Part shown: piece by piece, positions 51,398 through 60,866 of the stretch | Layout: each line of letters starts with the position of its first letter | How positions within the stretch are numbered: the stretch's first letter is position 1 | Source: Paenibacillus sp. MZ04-78.2 | Lineage (GTDB): Bacteria > Bacillota > Bacilli > Paenibacillales > NBRC-103111 | Assembly (NCBI RefSeq): GCF_024213375.1 | Contig: NZ_JANAVJ010000003.1 | Location: 186,001 to 250,000 of the forward strand | DNA length: 64,000 nucleotides | Direction of reading: 5' to 3' | The notes under the pieces: model-generated | Told to the model about the DNA's origin: nothing | The model's database searches: none | The model's input: only the letters and a program-made list of their open reading frames with translations | Made by a program: the position numbers and the translations under genes

Positions 51398-52531
51398 TTA
51401 TGCCTTGGCAACTTCATTGATGATCGAAACGACCACTTCGGCCGTTTTGACGAGGTCCGAGATCGCAATCCGTTCTTTTGTCGTGTGAATGTCCAGATAG
51501 CCGACAGCCAGATTGACGGTCGGTACGCCCATGCCGTTAAACATATTGGCGTCACTGCCTCCGCCGGAATGAAAGGTACGCGGTGTGCAGCCGACCTTCG
51601 TCAGCGCGTTCATCGCTAGCTTCACGACCGGAGCGGACTCGTCGTACATAAACGCGGGGTAAATCACTTCGCTTTTGAAATCAAGCTTCGCGCCCATTTC
51701 CTCCGCCGCTTCCTCGCACGCTTGACGCATTTTCTCAACTTGCTCGTACATTTTGGCCTGCCCGAGACTGCGCGCCTCGCCTTCGAGCGTTACCCGCTCA
51801 ACGACGATGTTCGTTGCGCCTTCCACGCCGCCTTCGAAGCGTCCGATGTTCGCGGTCGTTTCTTTGTCGATGCGGCCGAGCGGCATGCGCGCAACCGCTT
51901 TGCTCGCAACGGTAATCGCGCTGACGCCCGCTTCGGGATTCACGCCCGCATGAGCCGATCGGCCCCAGAACGTGATGTACACCTTCGCCTGCGTCGGACC
52001 CGCTACGGCGATGTCCCCGATGGTGCCGTTGGAGTCCAGCGCGAAGCCGAGATCCGCATCGACCCATTTAGCCTCCATCGCCCGGGTACCCATCAAGCCG
52101 GATTCCTCGCCCGCCGTAATAATAAACTGAATCTGCCCGTGCTCGATGTTGTTCTCTTTCAGGACGCGAATCGCTTCGAACATGGCGGCAAGACCCGCTT
52201 TGTCGTCCGCCCCGAGAATCGTCGTTCCGTCGCTGCGGATATAACCGTCTTCGCCGATCTGCGGCTTGATGCCTTTCCCCGGAGTAACCGTATCCATATG
52301 CGAAGTGAAGAACAGCTTCGGCAGCGGCTTCGTGGATGTCGCCGGCAGCGTGCAGATGAGATTGCCCGAGCCGTGGCCGGTTTTCGCTGCGGAATCGTCC
52401 TCTTCCACCTTCAAGCCGAGCTCGGTGAATTTTGCCTTCAGCACGCGGCTGATTTCCTGCTCATGCTTCGTTTCGCTGTCGATTTGAACCAACTCGATAA
52501 ATTCGTCTACCAATCGCTTTTGTTGAATCAT
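51398..52531 (-). CDS. M20-family peptidase (PepT/YqjE-like)
   Basis: 377 residues. Zinc-peptidase ligands: H78 and D80 in SHMDTV, D109/D110 in LGADDKAG, E142/E143 in TAGEESG, and a C-terminal His. The central dimerisation domain includes GRSAHAGVNPEAG. Family members are tripeptidases or aminopeptidases of the cytoplasm; B. subtilis YqjE lies in a comparable region. Exact substrate unknown. Confidence 0.92.
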   Translation of the reverse strand: MIQQKRLVDEFIELVQIDSETKHEQEISRVLKAKFTELGLKVEEDDSAAKTGHGSGNLICTLPATSTKPLPKLFFTSHMDTVTPGKGIKPQIGEDGYIRSDGTTILGADDKAGLAAMFEAIRVLKENNIEHGQIQFIITAGEESGLMGTRAMEAKWVDADLGFALDSNGTIGDIAVAGPTQAKVYITFWGRSAHAGVNPEAGVSAITVASKAVARMPLGRIDKETTANIGRFEGGVEGATNIVVERVTLEGEARSLGQAKMYEQVEKMRQACEEAAEEMGAKLDFKSEVIYPAFMYDESAPVVKLAMNALTKVGCTPRTFHSGGGSDANMFNGMGVPTVNLAVGYLDIHTTKERIAISDLVKTAEVVVSIINEVAKA

Positions 52532-52599
52532 AGCTTTCCTCCATTAGGCCACTTGGGTTATTATAGGAATAGTATTCCCTTGATAAGGAGCTGAACTCG

Positions 52600-52695
52600 T
52601 TGCGAAATAAATGGATTTTCAAAATCATCGTCTACACGATGATCATCTCGATGCTGTTGTCTACGCTGTTGTTTACGGTAAGCAACTTCTTCTAA
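52600..52695 (+). CDS. prli42: Stressosome-associated membrane miniprotein Prli42
   Basis: 31 residues from TTG 52600 (AAGGAG 9 nt upstream): a short basic N-terminus (MRNKWIFKIIV) and one membrane helix ending FTVSNFF. Size and layout match Prli42, the miniprotein first found in Listeria that tethers the stressosome (RsbR) to the membrane. On the plus strand between the peptidase and the bkd operon. Confidence rests on layout, as the sequence is short. Confidence 0.8.
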   Translation: MRNKWIFKIIVYTMIISMLLSTLLFTVSNFF

Positions 52696-52751
52696 GCTGG
52701 TCGGCAGGCGACAGGTTAGGGACAAGCCTCCCCAAGCTGCCGCCAACCTTT

Positions 52752-54134
52752 TTAGTACAGCTTCGTATCCTGATTGTATGCTTCCAGGTTCTCTTTCACC
52801 CGCTGCAGGAAGCGTCCGCAGATAACCCCGTCCAAAATGCGGTGGTCCAAGGACAAGCATAGGTTGACCATCGAACGGACGGCAATCATGTCCTGAATGA
52901 CGACCGGCTTTTTCACGATCGATTCGAAGGACAATATGGCGGCTTGCGGGTAGTTGATGATCGGATACGACAAAATCGATCCGAACGAGCCCGTATTGTT
53001 CACGGTAAACGTACCGCCTTGCAAATCGTTAAGCGTCAGCTTGCCGGCTCTTGCTTTCCGGGTTAAAGAATCGATCTCCCGGGCGAGGCCGGCAATATTC
53101 ATTTGGTCGGCCTTTTGGATGACCGGAGTGACGACGAAGTCCTCGGTTCCTACGGCCAGCGCAAGGTTGATATCCCGCTTAACGATAATTTTGTCAACCG
53201 CCCAGACCGAGTTCATGATCGGATAATCCTTGATCGCACCGACGACCGCTTTGAGCAGGAAGGCCAGGTAGGTGATGTTGATCCCTTCCTGTTTCATGAA
53301 TTCGCCCTTCACTTTGTTCCGCAGCAGTACAAGATTCGTCACGTCTACCTCGATCATCGTCCAGGCATGCGGAATTTCCGTCACGCTCTGACGCATGCGG
53401 CTGGCAATCGTATTGCGGATCGGCGTCACGTCGATCAAATACTCGCCACGGCCGTCAAGCGGCTGACCTTCCACTTCGATTTTCGGCAGCGGCGGGTTTT
53501 CCGACAAATGGATACCGGTCGAACGAACCGGCCCCTTCGGCGGCACCGGGAGGAATACGCCGGCAGTCGCAGCTTCCGCCGCGGCTTCTGCATTGACAGC
53601 GGCGACCGGTTTTCCCGCTTCGACCGAAGCAGGCTTGCCGCTCGCGACGTAAGCTTCCACGTCTTTCCGCGTAATGCGTCCGCCAAGGCCCGTTCCCTTC
53701 ACTTCCGACAGCGCGATCCCGTGTTCTGCGGCAAGCTTAAGCACCGCAGGCGAATAACGGCCGCTCATGCCCGCTTCATCACCGGCAGCTTGAGCTTCAC
53801 GGCGGGCTTGTCCGCCTTGAACGCGCTGCGGCTGAGAAGCGGCTTCTGCGGCTTCCGCTGCGCCGCCGCCTGCCTGATGCGGCTCCTCGATCAAACAAAT
53901 TTCTTCTCCGACCGCCGCCGTGTATCCTTCTTCCGCCAGCAGCTTGACCAGCCGGCCTTCGATCGGCGACGGCATCTCCACCGTCACCTTGTCCGTGATC
54001 AGCTCGCACAGCGCGTCGTACTGCTCGATATAATCGCCCGGCTGCTTGAGCCATTTGCCAATCGTCGCCGATACCAAACTCTCGGCCAGATGAGGAACCT
54101 TGACGCCGGTTCCTTTCGTCGCTTGATCGTTCAT
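52752..54134 (-). CDS. bkdB: 2-oxoacid dehydrogenase E2 (dihydrolipoyl acyltransferase)
   Basis: 460 residues: lipoyl domain with lipoyl-lysine K49 in ITDKVTVEMPS, a Gln/Ala-rich linker, a peripheral-subunit-binding domain (YSPAVLKLAAEHGI .. GRITRKDVEAY), a second linker, and a C-terminal acyltransferase domain with catalytic His in LSLDHRILDG. Core of the branched-chain 2-oxoacid dehydrogenase complex. Branched-chain rather than pyruvate is inferred from the operon order, which matches bkdAA-bkdAB-bkdB. Confidence 0.9.
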   Translation of the reverse strand: MNDQATKGTGVKVPHLAESLVSATIGKWLKQPGDYIEQYDALCELITDKVTVEMPSPIEGRLVKLLAEEGYTAAVGEEICLIEEPHQAGGGAAEAAEAASQPQRVQGGQARREAQAAGDEAGMSGRYSPAVLKLAAEHGIALSEVKGTGLGGRITRKDVEAYVASGKPASVEAGKPVAAVNAEAAAEAATAGVFLPVPPKGPVRSTGIHLSENPPLPKIEVEGQPLDGRGEYLIDVTPIRNTIASRMRQSVTEIPHAWTMIEVDVTNLVLLRNKVKGEFMKQEGINITYLAFLLKAVVGAIKDYPIMNSVWAVDKIIVKRDINLALAVGTEDFVVTPVIQKADQMNIAGLAREIDSLTRKARAGKLTLNDLQGGTFTVNNTGSFGSILSYPIINYPQAAILSFESIVKKPVVIQDMIAVRSMVNLCLSLDHRILDGVICGRFLQRVKENLEAYNQDTKLY

Positions 54135-54147
54135 GTAACGGTTCCTC

Positions 54148-55128
54148 CTAGAACAAAGCCAGCTTCCGCATGGCTTCCATGATCTTATCCGTATTGAGAA
54201 GGAAAAACTTCTCCATCGGCGGGTTCATTCCGACGGCCGGAACGTCCGGCGCGCAGAGGCGCATAATCGGCGCGTCCAGCTCGAACAGCATCTCCTCGGC
54301 AATGATCGCGGACACTTCCGCCCCGACGCCTCCGGTCTTGTTATCCTCGTGGATGATCAGCACTTTGCTGGTTTTGGCTGCCGCTTTGAGAATCGCCTCC
54401 GTATCCAAAGGCTGCAGCGTTCTCAGATCGAGCACATGAGCCTGAATACCTTCTTTGGCCAGCTCTTCCGCCGCACGCAGCGCATATTGCACGGTGATGC
54501 CGTACGAGATGACGGTGATGTCCGAGCCTTCCCGCTTCACGGCCGCTTTGCCGATCGGCACGATGTAATCTTCCTCGGGCACCTCGCCCGTGACCGACAA
54601 ATAGCATTTCTTATGCTCGAAGTACAGCACCGGGTCCGGATTGCGGATCGCGGCCTTCAGCAGTCCTTTCGCATCATACGGATCCGAAGGAGCGACGATG
54701 ACAAGCCCCGGCGTACCGAAAAAGACGGATTCTGGACACTGGGAATGATAAAGCGCGCCGCCGCCGGTCGCCCCGTACGGAGCGCGGATCACGATGGGAC
54801 AGCTCCAGTCGTTGTTTGAACGGTACCGGATGAGGGCCGCCTCGCTAAGGATCTGATTCGTCGCCGGAAAAATAAAGTCCGCGTACTGCATCTCCGCCAC
54901 CGGCTTCATCCCGTACATGGCTGCGCCGATCGCTACGCCCGCAATTGCCGATTCAGCGAGCGGCGTATCCATGATCCGCTCTTCCCCGAACTGCTCCTTC
55001 AGCCCTTTCGTCGCATTCATGACGCCGCCCTTGCCGACGTCCTCGCCCAGAACGAACACGTCCTCGTCCCGCTCCAGCTCTTCCTTCATTGCCGTGCGAA
55101 TCGCTTCTAAATACGTAATGACCGCCAC
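54148..55128 (-). CDS. bkdAB: 2-oxoacid dehydrogenase E1 beta subunit
   Basis: 326 residues, transketolase-like pyrimidine-binding half with the conserved LGEDVGKGG start region, ETPLAESAIAGVAIGAA-like DTPLAES motif and C-terminal HEDNKTGGVGAEV. Forms the E1 heterotetramer with BkdAA. 13 nt before bkdB and 3 nt after bkdAA. Confidence 0.93.
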   Translation of the reverse strand: MAVITYLEAIRTAMKEELERDEDVFVLGEDVGKGGVMNATKGLKEQFGEERIMDTPLAESAIAGVAIGAAMYGMKPVAEMQYADFIFPATNQILSEAALIRYRSNNDWSCPIVIRAPYGATGGGALYHSQCPESVFFGTPGLVIVAPSDPYDAKGLLKAAIRNPDPVLYFEHKKCYLSVTGEVPEEDYIVPIGKAAVKREGSDITVISYGITVQYALRAAEELAKEGIQAHVLDLRTLQPLDTEAILKAAAKTSKVLIIHEDNKTGGVGAEVSAIIAEEMLFELDAPIMRLCAPDVPAVGMNPPMEKFFLLNTDKIMEAMRKLALF

Positions 55129-55131
55129 GAA

Positions 55132-56142
55132 TTAGCCCTCCCTCTGTTCCGCGTACACATGCTTGAGCGTATCTTCCGGCTTCGGAAAAGGCGCATCGTC
55201 CGCGTAATTCGTCGCTTCGACCAATTCCCGCTTGATGGCCGCCGCAAGCTCGGCGTCCTGCGTCTCGCTCCAAAGGCCGCAGTCAATCAGATACTGCTTG
55301 AATCGCGGCAAGCCGTCCTTCGCACGGTTTTCTTCGACTTCCTCCGGGGTGCGGTAGAGCAAATCGTTGTCGGACGTCGAATGCGGAGAAATCCGGTACA
55401 TGACCGCTTCGATCAAGGTCGGACCTTCGCCGCGCAGGGCACGCTCGCGCGCTTCCTTCACGACGCGGTACACTTCAAGCGCATCCCGGCCGTCCACCTT
55501 AACACCCGGAAAGCCGTAGCCGTGGGCACGCTCGGCGATGCTGCCGCCTACCTGCTTGTGCAGCGGGATGGAGATCGCGTACTGGTTATTTTCGCACATG
55601 AAAATGACCGGCAGCTTGTGAACGCCCGCAAAGTTGCAGCCTTCGTGGAAATCGCCCTGATTGCTCGATCCGTCGCCGAAGGTCGTGAACGCCACGAAGT
55701 TTTTCCGTTTCATCTTCGCTGCCAGCGCAAATCCGACCGCATGAGGCACTTGGGTCGTTACCGGGGAAGAGCCGGTCACAATATTCAGCTTTTTATGGCT
55801 GAAATGGCCCGGCATTTGACGACCGCCGCTGTTCGGGTCCTCCGCCTTGGCGAAGACGGACAGCATCAATTCTTTTAACGTCATGCCGACTGAAAGCACG
55901 AAGCCGTAATCCCGGTAATACGGTAAAAAGTAGTCCTCTCCGCGCGAAAGCGCGAAGGCTGCGGCCACTTGCGCCGTTTCCTGGCCGATGCCGGACACGT
56001 GGAACGCAATTTTGCCCGAACGCTGCAGCAGGAAGCACCGCTCGTCAAACATGCGGGCTTTCAGCATGTATGTATACATCTCCAGAGCCTGACCGTCCGT
56101 CAATCCGAGCTGCTGATGTTTTGTTATTTGACCGATGGACAT
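55132..56142 (-). CDS. bkdAA: 2-oxoacid dehydrogenase E1 alpha subunit
   Basis: 336 residues. ThDP-binding motif GDGSSNQGDFHEGCNFA is intact, with the phosphorylation-loop-like RISPHSTSDND. E1 alpha decarboxylates the 2-oxoacid. AAGGAGG precedes ATG by 12 nt. A good promoter (56218-56246) lies upstream, so E1-E2 may be expressed apart from lpdA. Confidence 0.93.
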   Translation of the reverse strand: MSIGQITKHQQLGLTDGQALEMYTYMLKARMFDERCFLLQRSGKIAFHVSGIGQETAQVAAAFALSRGEDYFLPYYRDYGFVLSVGMTLKELMLSVFAKAEDPNSGGRQMPGHFSHKKLNIVTGSSPVTTQVPHAVGFALAAKMKRKNFVAFTTFGDGSSNQGDFHEGCNFAGVHKLPVIFMCENNQYAISIPLHKQVGGSIAERAHGYGFPGVKVDGRDALEVYRVVKEARERALRGEGPTLIEAVMYRISPHSTSDNDLLYRTPEEVEENRAKDGLPRFKQYLIDCGLWSETQDAELAAAIKRELVEATNYADDAPFPKPEDTLKHVYAEQREG

Positions 56143-56217
56143 GGAGTATAGACGCCTCCTTTTAGAAAAACAAGAGATTATTTAATACCTGGTGCTAATA
56201 CCAGACATTATAACTAT

Positions 56218-56246
56218 ATTATAAACCGTTTGGTTTACGAATACAA
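56218..56246 (-). promoter_or_regulatory. Promoter upstream of bkdAA, with dyad in the spacer
   Basis: Minus-strand TTGTAT (56241-56246), 17 nt, TATAAT (56218-56223). The spacer contains AAACC / GGTTT inverted copies (AAACCAAACGGTTT), a possible regulator site. It lies between lpdA and bkdAA. Confidence 0.65.
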
Positions 56247-56289
56247 TTTTATTGATAAAGAGGCGCTCTCCCTGCCCACCGTCAGCAAT

Positions 56290-57711
56290 CTACATATTGA
56301 TGGACCGCCCGTCGACGGCCAGCATCGCCTCACCCAGCAGCTCGGAGAGGGTCGGATGCGGATGAATCGTCTGCCCGATTTCCCATGGAGTCGCATCCAG
56401 GAGCTGAGCGAGCGCCGCTTCGGAGATATAATCGGTCACATGCGGTCCGATCATATGGACGCCGAGCAAATCGTTCGTTTCTTTATCGGCCACGACTTTG
56501 ATAAAACCGTCGGTCTCTCCGAGCACGATCGCTTTCCCAAGCGCCCGGAAATGAACCTTGGACACCCTGACGTCGCGTCCGCGTTCCTTGGCTTCCCGTT
56601 CCGTCCAGCCGATGCTTGCCGTCTCCGGACGGGAATATACGCACCGCGGCACCCGATGCGGCTCCACCTTGTGCGGCTGCAGGCCCCAGGCATGCTCCGT
56701 CGCAGTCAATCCTTCGTGGGCGGCGGCGTGCGCGAGCTGAAGTCCGCCGATGCAATCTCCGACCGCATAAATGTGCAGCTCGGCCGTCTGCATCGAATCG
56801 TTGACGCGAACGAAGCCGCCTTCGACTTTTACATCGGTATTTTCTAAGCCGATGCCTTCGACGTTGGCTTGACGCCCTACGCACACCAGCGCGATTTCGG
56901 CCGACAGTTCGGCTTGTTCCTCGCGATATTCCACATTCAGCGTCACGCCTTCCTCCTGCTTGCGGACGGATTCCGTGAGCACCTTGGTGCCTGTACGCAC
57001 GCTAACCCCGCGTTTTTTCAGCAGCCTTTCCAGTTCGCGCGACACGTCCTCATCCTCGCTCGGAAGCAATCTGGGCGCAAATTCCACGACGGTCACCTGC
57101 ACGCCAAAATCGCTAAGCAGCGAAGCCCATTCGACGCCAATGACGCCGCCGCCGATAATGATCGCCGAAGCCGGCAGCTTCTCCAGGCGAAGCGCCTCGT
57201 CGCTGTTCAGGATCGTCACGCCGTCGGTTTCCAGGCCCGGCAGGCTTCTCGGGCGGGAGCCCGTCGCGATGACCACCTTCTCCGGCACCAGCGTCAAGAT
57301 CTTGTCCTCGCCTTGATCGACGGATACCGTACCGCTCCGCGGCGAAAAGATGGAAGGACCGATTAATCTGCCCTTCCCCTGGAATACGGTGATTTTGTTT
57401 TTTTTCATCAAATATTGCAGTCCGCTGTATAGTTGCTCGACCACCGCGTCTTTGCGGCTTGCGACTTTAGAGTAATCTAGGGTGACTGCCTCGGCTCCGA
57501 CGCCGAATTTGTCGCTGTCTTTCATGAGGGCAAATATTTCCGCGCTTCGCAGCAGCGCCTTGCTTGGAATACAACCACGGTGCAGACATGTTCCTCCGAG
57601 CTTGTCCTGCTCGACGATGGCCACGCTTTTTCCAAGCTGAGCGGCCCGAATGGCTGCCGTATAACCGCCGATGCCCCCGCCAAGAACAACCATATCAAAA
57701 GTATGCGTCAT
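56290..57711 (-). CDS. lpdV: Dihydrolipoyl dehydrogenase (E3)
   Basis: 473 residues from ATG 57711 (AAGGAGG 8 nt upstream). FAD loop GGGIGGY, redox disulfide C42-x4-C47 in GGTCLHRGC, NAD-binding region and C-terminal HPHPTLSE with the catalytic His-Glu. Re-oxidises lipoyl groups of the E2 subunit. The plus-strand gap before it contains the DUF2627 gene; the usual bcd/buk/ptb genes are not between. Confidence 0.95.
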   Translation of the reverse strand: MTHTFDMVVLGGGIGGYTAAIRAAQLGKSVAIVEQDKLGGTCLHRGCIPSKALLRSAEIFALMKDSDKFGVGAEAVTLDYSKVASRKDAVVEQLYSGLQYLMKKNKITVFQGKGRLIGPSIFSPRSGTVSVDQGEDKILTLVPEKVVIATGSRPRSLPGLETDGVTILNSDEALRLEKLPASAIIIGGGVIGVEWASLLSDFGVQVTVVEFAPRLLPSEDEDVSRELERLLKKRGVSVRTGTKVLTESVRKQEEGVTLNVEYREEQAELSAEIALVCVGRQANVEGIGLENTDVKVEGGFVRVNDSMQTAELHIYAVGDCIGGLQLAHAAAHEGLTATEHAWGLQPHKVEPHRVPRCVYSRPETASIGWTEREAKERGRDVRVSKVHFRALGKAIVLGETDGFIKVVADKETNDLLGVHMIGPHVTDYISEAALAQLLDATPWEIGQTIHPHPTLSELLGEAMLAVDGRSINM

Positions 57712-57859
57712 CAATGATTCCTCCTTATACTTAAGATTCTCTTATTGTAACTCTATCGTGCGGCAGAAATATAGTCCAAAATGTGAAATGACATGAATTC
57801 TTGATAAATATATGATAACGTAGAGGGTAATGATTTTGAAGCCATAGAAGGAGCCAAGC

Positions 57860-58120
57860 ATGAAGCCCGTTATTTCTCGTTTCATCGCCATCCTGCTGCT
57901 GGTCGTGCCCGGACTCATGGCAACTTATGGATTTTTGGCCATGAAGGACGCCTGGTTCGCCCAATTCGATCCGGCGATGGGCTTCCTGTGGTGGAAGTTT
58001 GCGCTGGGATTGCTGCTATTTGCCGCAGGAGTCGCCTTTATCGGGGGATGGATTTTTTTCCGGGACCGCAAACGCAATTATGTCGCGCCACGCTTTCGTA
58101 AGAAACGCAAAAAGGGATAG
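57860..58120 (+). CDS. DUF2627 small membrane protein
   Basis: 86 residues with two membrane helices and a strongly basic tail (RKRNYVAPRFRKKRKKG). DUF2627 (B. subtilis YqzF) is found just before bkd genes, as here. Function unknown. AAGGAG lies before ATG. Confidence 0.9.
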   Translation: MKPVISRFIAILLLVVPGLMATYGFLAMKDAWFAQFDPAMGFLWWKFALGLLLFAAGVAFIGGWIFFRDRKRNYVAPRFRKKRKKG

Positions 58121-58147
58121 GCCAGCAATGCGCCTGTCCCTTTTTTT
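58112..58147. terminator. Bidirectional terminator
   Basis: GGGATAGGC / GCCTGTCCC stem (58114-58140) with TTTTTTT on the plus side and CCCTTTTTG on the minus side, serving both the DUF2627 gene and the convergent glycosyltransferase operon. Confidence 0.9.
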
Positions 58148-58155
58148 GACGTTGC

Positions 58156-59070
58156 TTAGCTTCGTCCGCGGCCGGCTTGATCCAGCCAACGCAGCAGCGC
58201 GTAACGCTCAATAATGACGCTGAGCGACCGCCGCCAGGTGATGGCGTGCAATCCGGCGAGTAAGGCTAATGCGGCAGCCTGCACCGAAACGGGTGTCAGC
58301 AGCGAGAACCCGACGCCGAGCACAAACCCCAGCATATTGGCTCCCGTATCGCCCAGCATGGCCTTGCCGCGCAAGTCCGCGCCTGCGAACATCCCCGCTC
58401 CAATCGTTAGCGGAACCAACAGGCGCCATACATTCCAATCGGCTTCCGTTCCACTCTCCTTCCAAGAAGCAAGCCATACGAGCAGAAGCACCGAAACAAA
58501 AAAGCCCTTCAAGGCCCGTCCGGGCCGGACGTCAAGCAGATTCACCGCATTGGTGGCAAGCAGAATAAGAAGCAGCTTGAAGGGCAAATACCACAGCGTA
58601 CGGCTATCCGCCGTGAGAGTCGTCCCGGTCCCGCTGCGAAGCGTCTCCACTTCCGGCAGCAGGATAAGCATTCCGGCCACTAACGTCGTCCCCGCTTTGA
58701 TGAACCCGGTCGTTATCCTCCGCTGCTCGATCCAAGCCTTCCAATGATTGTGGAGCCCTTTGACCTCCCGCTCCCCGAGCACATCGTCAAGTAGTCCTGC
58801 AAAACCAACCATCGTGACCGCCAGCATCCATCGGTCAGTATTGGGCCAAGAGGGAGGCACTACGCACAGCCCGTACAGATACCATAGCAGAAGCAGAAGC
58901 CACAGAAGCACGCCTCCGGCCGTCGGAACAAGACGTCCCCGGTAGTTCGTTTCCGAGAGTCCGTGCTCCTGCGAAAAACGAATCGTTCCCGGAAACAAAA
59001 CGGCTCCTGCACCGATCTGCAGGCCCGACGGAACCGCCCATTCCCACAGCCAACCGGTCACGGTCAGCAT
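58156..59070 (-). CDS. MraY/WecA-like glycosyl-phosphate transferase
   Basis: 304 residues from ATG 59070, overlapping the GT2 stop codon by a few bases. Eight to nine membrane spans and the polyprenyl-phosphate transferase motifs FAGLLDD (Mg-binding Asp pair), NAVNLLDVRPG and the loop MLGDTGANMLG. Enzymes of this superfamily (GT4) attach a sugar phosphate to undecaprenyl phosphate. Which polymer it starts is unknown. Compared with MraY it is slightly short. Confidence 0.85.
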   Translation of the reverse strand: MLTVTGWLWEWAVPSGLQIGAGAVLFPGTIRFSQEHGLSETNYRGRLVPTAGGVLLWLLLLLWYLYGLCVVPPSWPNTDRWMLAVTMVGFAGLLDDVLGEREVKGLHNHWKAWIEQRRITTGFIKAGTTLVAGMLILLPEVETLRSGTGTTLTADSRTLWYLPFKLLLILLATNAVNLLDVRPGRALKGFFVSVLLLVWLASWKESGTEADWNVWRLLVPLTIGAGMFAGADLRGKAMLGDTGANMLGFVLGVGFSLLTPVSVQAAALALLAGLHAITWRRSLSVIIERYALLRWLDQAGRGRS

Positions 59071-59762
59071 GCCGGTTTCCGCCAGCACTGCCACAAGGTA
59101 AGTCCGACCTCGCAGAGCTGCTTGCCGCGATGGAGCCAACCCTGCCAGGTCCGCCCGGTCTCCCGGTGCCGGAATGGAACCTCCAGTTCGACGATTCGAA
59201 AGCCGAGCCTGACGGCATCGACCATCATACCTACCTCGGCGCCGAAGCCTTGGTATTTCCTTTCGCAGCACCGCAGCACTTCGCTTCGCATCGCCCGTTG
59301 CCCGGATAACGGGGCCCCCGAGTCGTAGCCGCTAAGCAGACGAACGCCGCGGCCGGCCAAGCCTCTGACCAGCCCGAAGCCTCCCGGGATGCTTGCCGGC
59401 GGAAGCTTCGCCACGGTCAAATCCGCTTCCCCCCGCAGCACAGGCTCTAGAAGCAGAGGGAACTTTTCGGCGGTGCTGCCGAGATCGGCGTCCAGAAATA
59501 CGACAATCTCACCGGACGCCGCTTGCCAGCCTGCGAACATCGCCGCTCCTTTGCCCGAATTCACGGGAAAACGCAATACGACGTCAGCCCACGCGCAGGC
59601 AACGTCTCCCGTACCGTCACGGCTTCCGTCATCCACCACGATGAGCTGCATATCGAATGAAAATTCCGCTGACGCGTGCGCCTTCGAGACCGCTTCCAGC
59701 GTCGAAGCCAGCAGCCGGGACTCGTTCCACGCCGGAATAATGACGGATATGAGCGGAACCAT
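59064..59762 (-). CDS. Family 2 glycosyltransferase
   Basis: 232 residues from ATG 59762 (GGGAGA upstream). GT-A fold: SVIIPAWNES start, VVDDGSRDGT and the DXD-like FLDADLGS. No clear membrane span. Upstream of and coupled to the MraY-like gene, 19 nt after steA. Probably builds a lipid-linked sugar with its partner. Confidence 0.9.
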   Translation of the reverse strand: MVPLISVIIPAWNESRLLASTLEAVSKAHASAEFSFDMQLIVVDDGSRDGTGDVACAWADVVLRFPVNSGKGAAMFAGWQAASGEIVVFLDADLGSTAEKFPLLLEPVLRGEADLTVAKLPPASIPGGFGLVRGLAGRGVRLLSGYDSGAPLSGQRAMRSEVLRCCERKYQGFGAEVGMMVDAVRLGFRIVELEVPFRHRETGRTWQGWLHRGKQLCEVGLTLWQCWRKPAC

Positions 59763-59781
59763 TGGCGTTCTCTCCCTTCTC

Positions 59782-60852
59782 TCAATGCAAAAATCGGACA
59801 AATGAGAACCATGCCGCTCCCGGGCTTGCCGGCTTACGCCGTTCGGATGCAGGGTATAGGCGACTGATTCCCCGTGCATCGACAAGTCTGCTCCCGATCT
59901 TCATCCGCACCAGCCAGGTGCTGCCCATGCCTTTGCGTCCTTTCTCCATAAAATCCTGCATATGGCTGTGCAGCCCAACGGTCACAATCTGCTCGCAGCC
60001 TTGTTCGAAAGCCAGCAGGAGCGCCGCATCCTCGCTCGTCCCTCCCGTCGGCAGCGAAGCCGCCGTAAGCCCGAGCCGCCGAAGGCGTTCCATCCCCGGA
60101 GCCGCCCCGTTCCGATAGCTATGTACGATTAATTCGGCCCCGCTGAATAAAGCAATATCCGATACGCTGTCCATATCCCCTATAATGATGTCGGGCTTGT
60201 ACCCCGCCTCCAAAATGGCGTCGGCCCCTCCGTCCACACCGATCAGCGCCGGACGGACTCTTCGTATGTACCGTTTCAGAGCAGCGAAATCTTCCCGGTA
60301 CCCGCTTCCCCGCACCACCACAAGCGCATGCCTTCCGGGCAGCTCCGTCCGCAGCGTTACGGGCGGAAGCGGTTCTAGCAGCTGCTCCTTTTCTTCGGCA
60401 GCGTATTTTAACGTATTGTCGATAAACCTGGAGAGCTGCGTCGGCTCCGAAGCTTGTGCAGCCCGGTATCCGGCGAGCCAGCTTTGCCGGGTAAACCGGC
60501 GGCAGGGTACCCACGACGTTCCCGTATCGATCCCATCGTCGGTCACGGTAACGGTGCGGGAAGCCTGCAGCAGCTCAAAGGCATCCGGAGACGTCTCCAC
60601 AAGCGGCGTACCCGCCTCCAGAAGCTCTAAAACCGCCCGGGAGGCAATCGTCCCGGTCATCGTCCGGCCTGTGTTCACGACGGCCGACACCCGTGCCCGG
60701 AGCAGACCGCGCACGGCCAACTCGTCCAAATCATCGTGCGCCAGCACGGCGATTCGTCCCGGTCCCAATCGTTGCAGCAGCCGCTTGGTGCTTCGGTCGC
60801 TTTCCGTTATCCCGGTGATGGGCAAAAGCCCCGTTTTCGATCTCCATCTCAT
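59782..60852 (-). CDS. steA: Putative cytokinetic-ring protein SteA-like (thiamin-pyrophosphokinase fold)
   Basis: 356 residues from ATG 60852. Contains a TPK-like domain with IGVDGGADAILEAG, IIGDMDSVSD and GGTSEDAALLLAF, followed by a C-terminal amphipathic region. This layout is that of SteA, which in corynebacteria works with SteB in cell-wall integrity and division. The family assignment is by fold and motif; its role in Firmicutes is not shown. Operon with the two glycosyltransferases. Confidence 0.75.
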   Translation of the reverse strand: MRWRSKTGLLPITGITESDRSTKRLLQRLGPGRIAVLAHDDLDELAVRGLLRARVSAVVNTGRTMTGTIASRAVLELLEAGTPLVETSPDAFELLQASRTVTVTDDGIDTGTSWVPCRRFTRQSWLAGYRAAQASEPTQLSRFIDNTLKYAAEEKEQLLEPLPPVTLRTELPGRHALVVVRGSGYREDFAALKRYIRRVRPALIGVDGGADAILEAGYKPDIIIGDMDSVSDIALFSGAELIVHSYRNGAAPGMERLRRLGLTAASLPTGGTSEDAALLLAFEQGCEQIVTVGLHSHMQDFMEKGRKGMGSTWLVRMKIGSRLVDARGISRLYPASERRKPASPGAAWFSFVRFLH

Positions 60853-60866
60853 AGCTTCATCCCCAA

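Noticed and set aside
53103-54182. A 359-codon open frame opposite bkdB
   Set aside because: Antisense shadow of the E2 gene; Arg/His-rich and without motifs.
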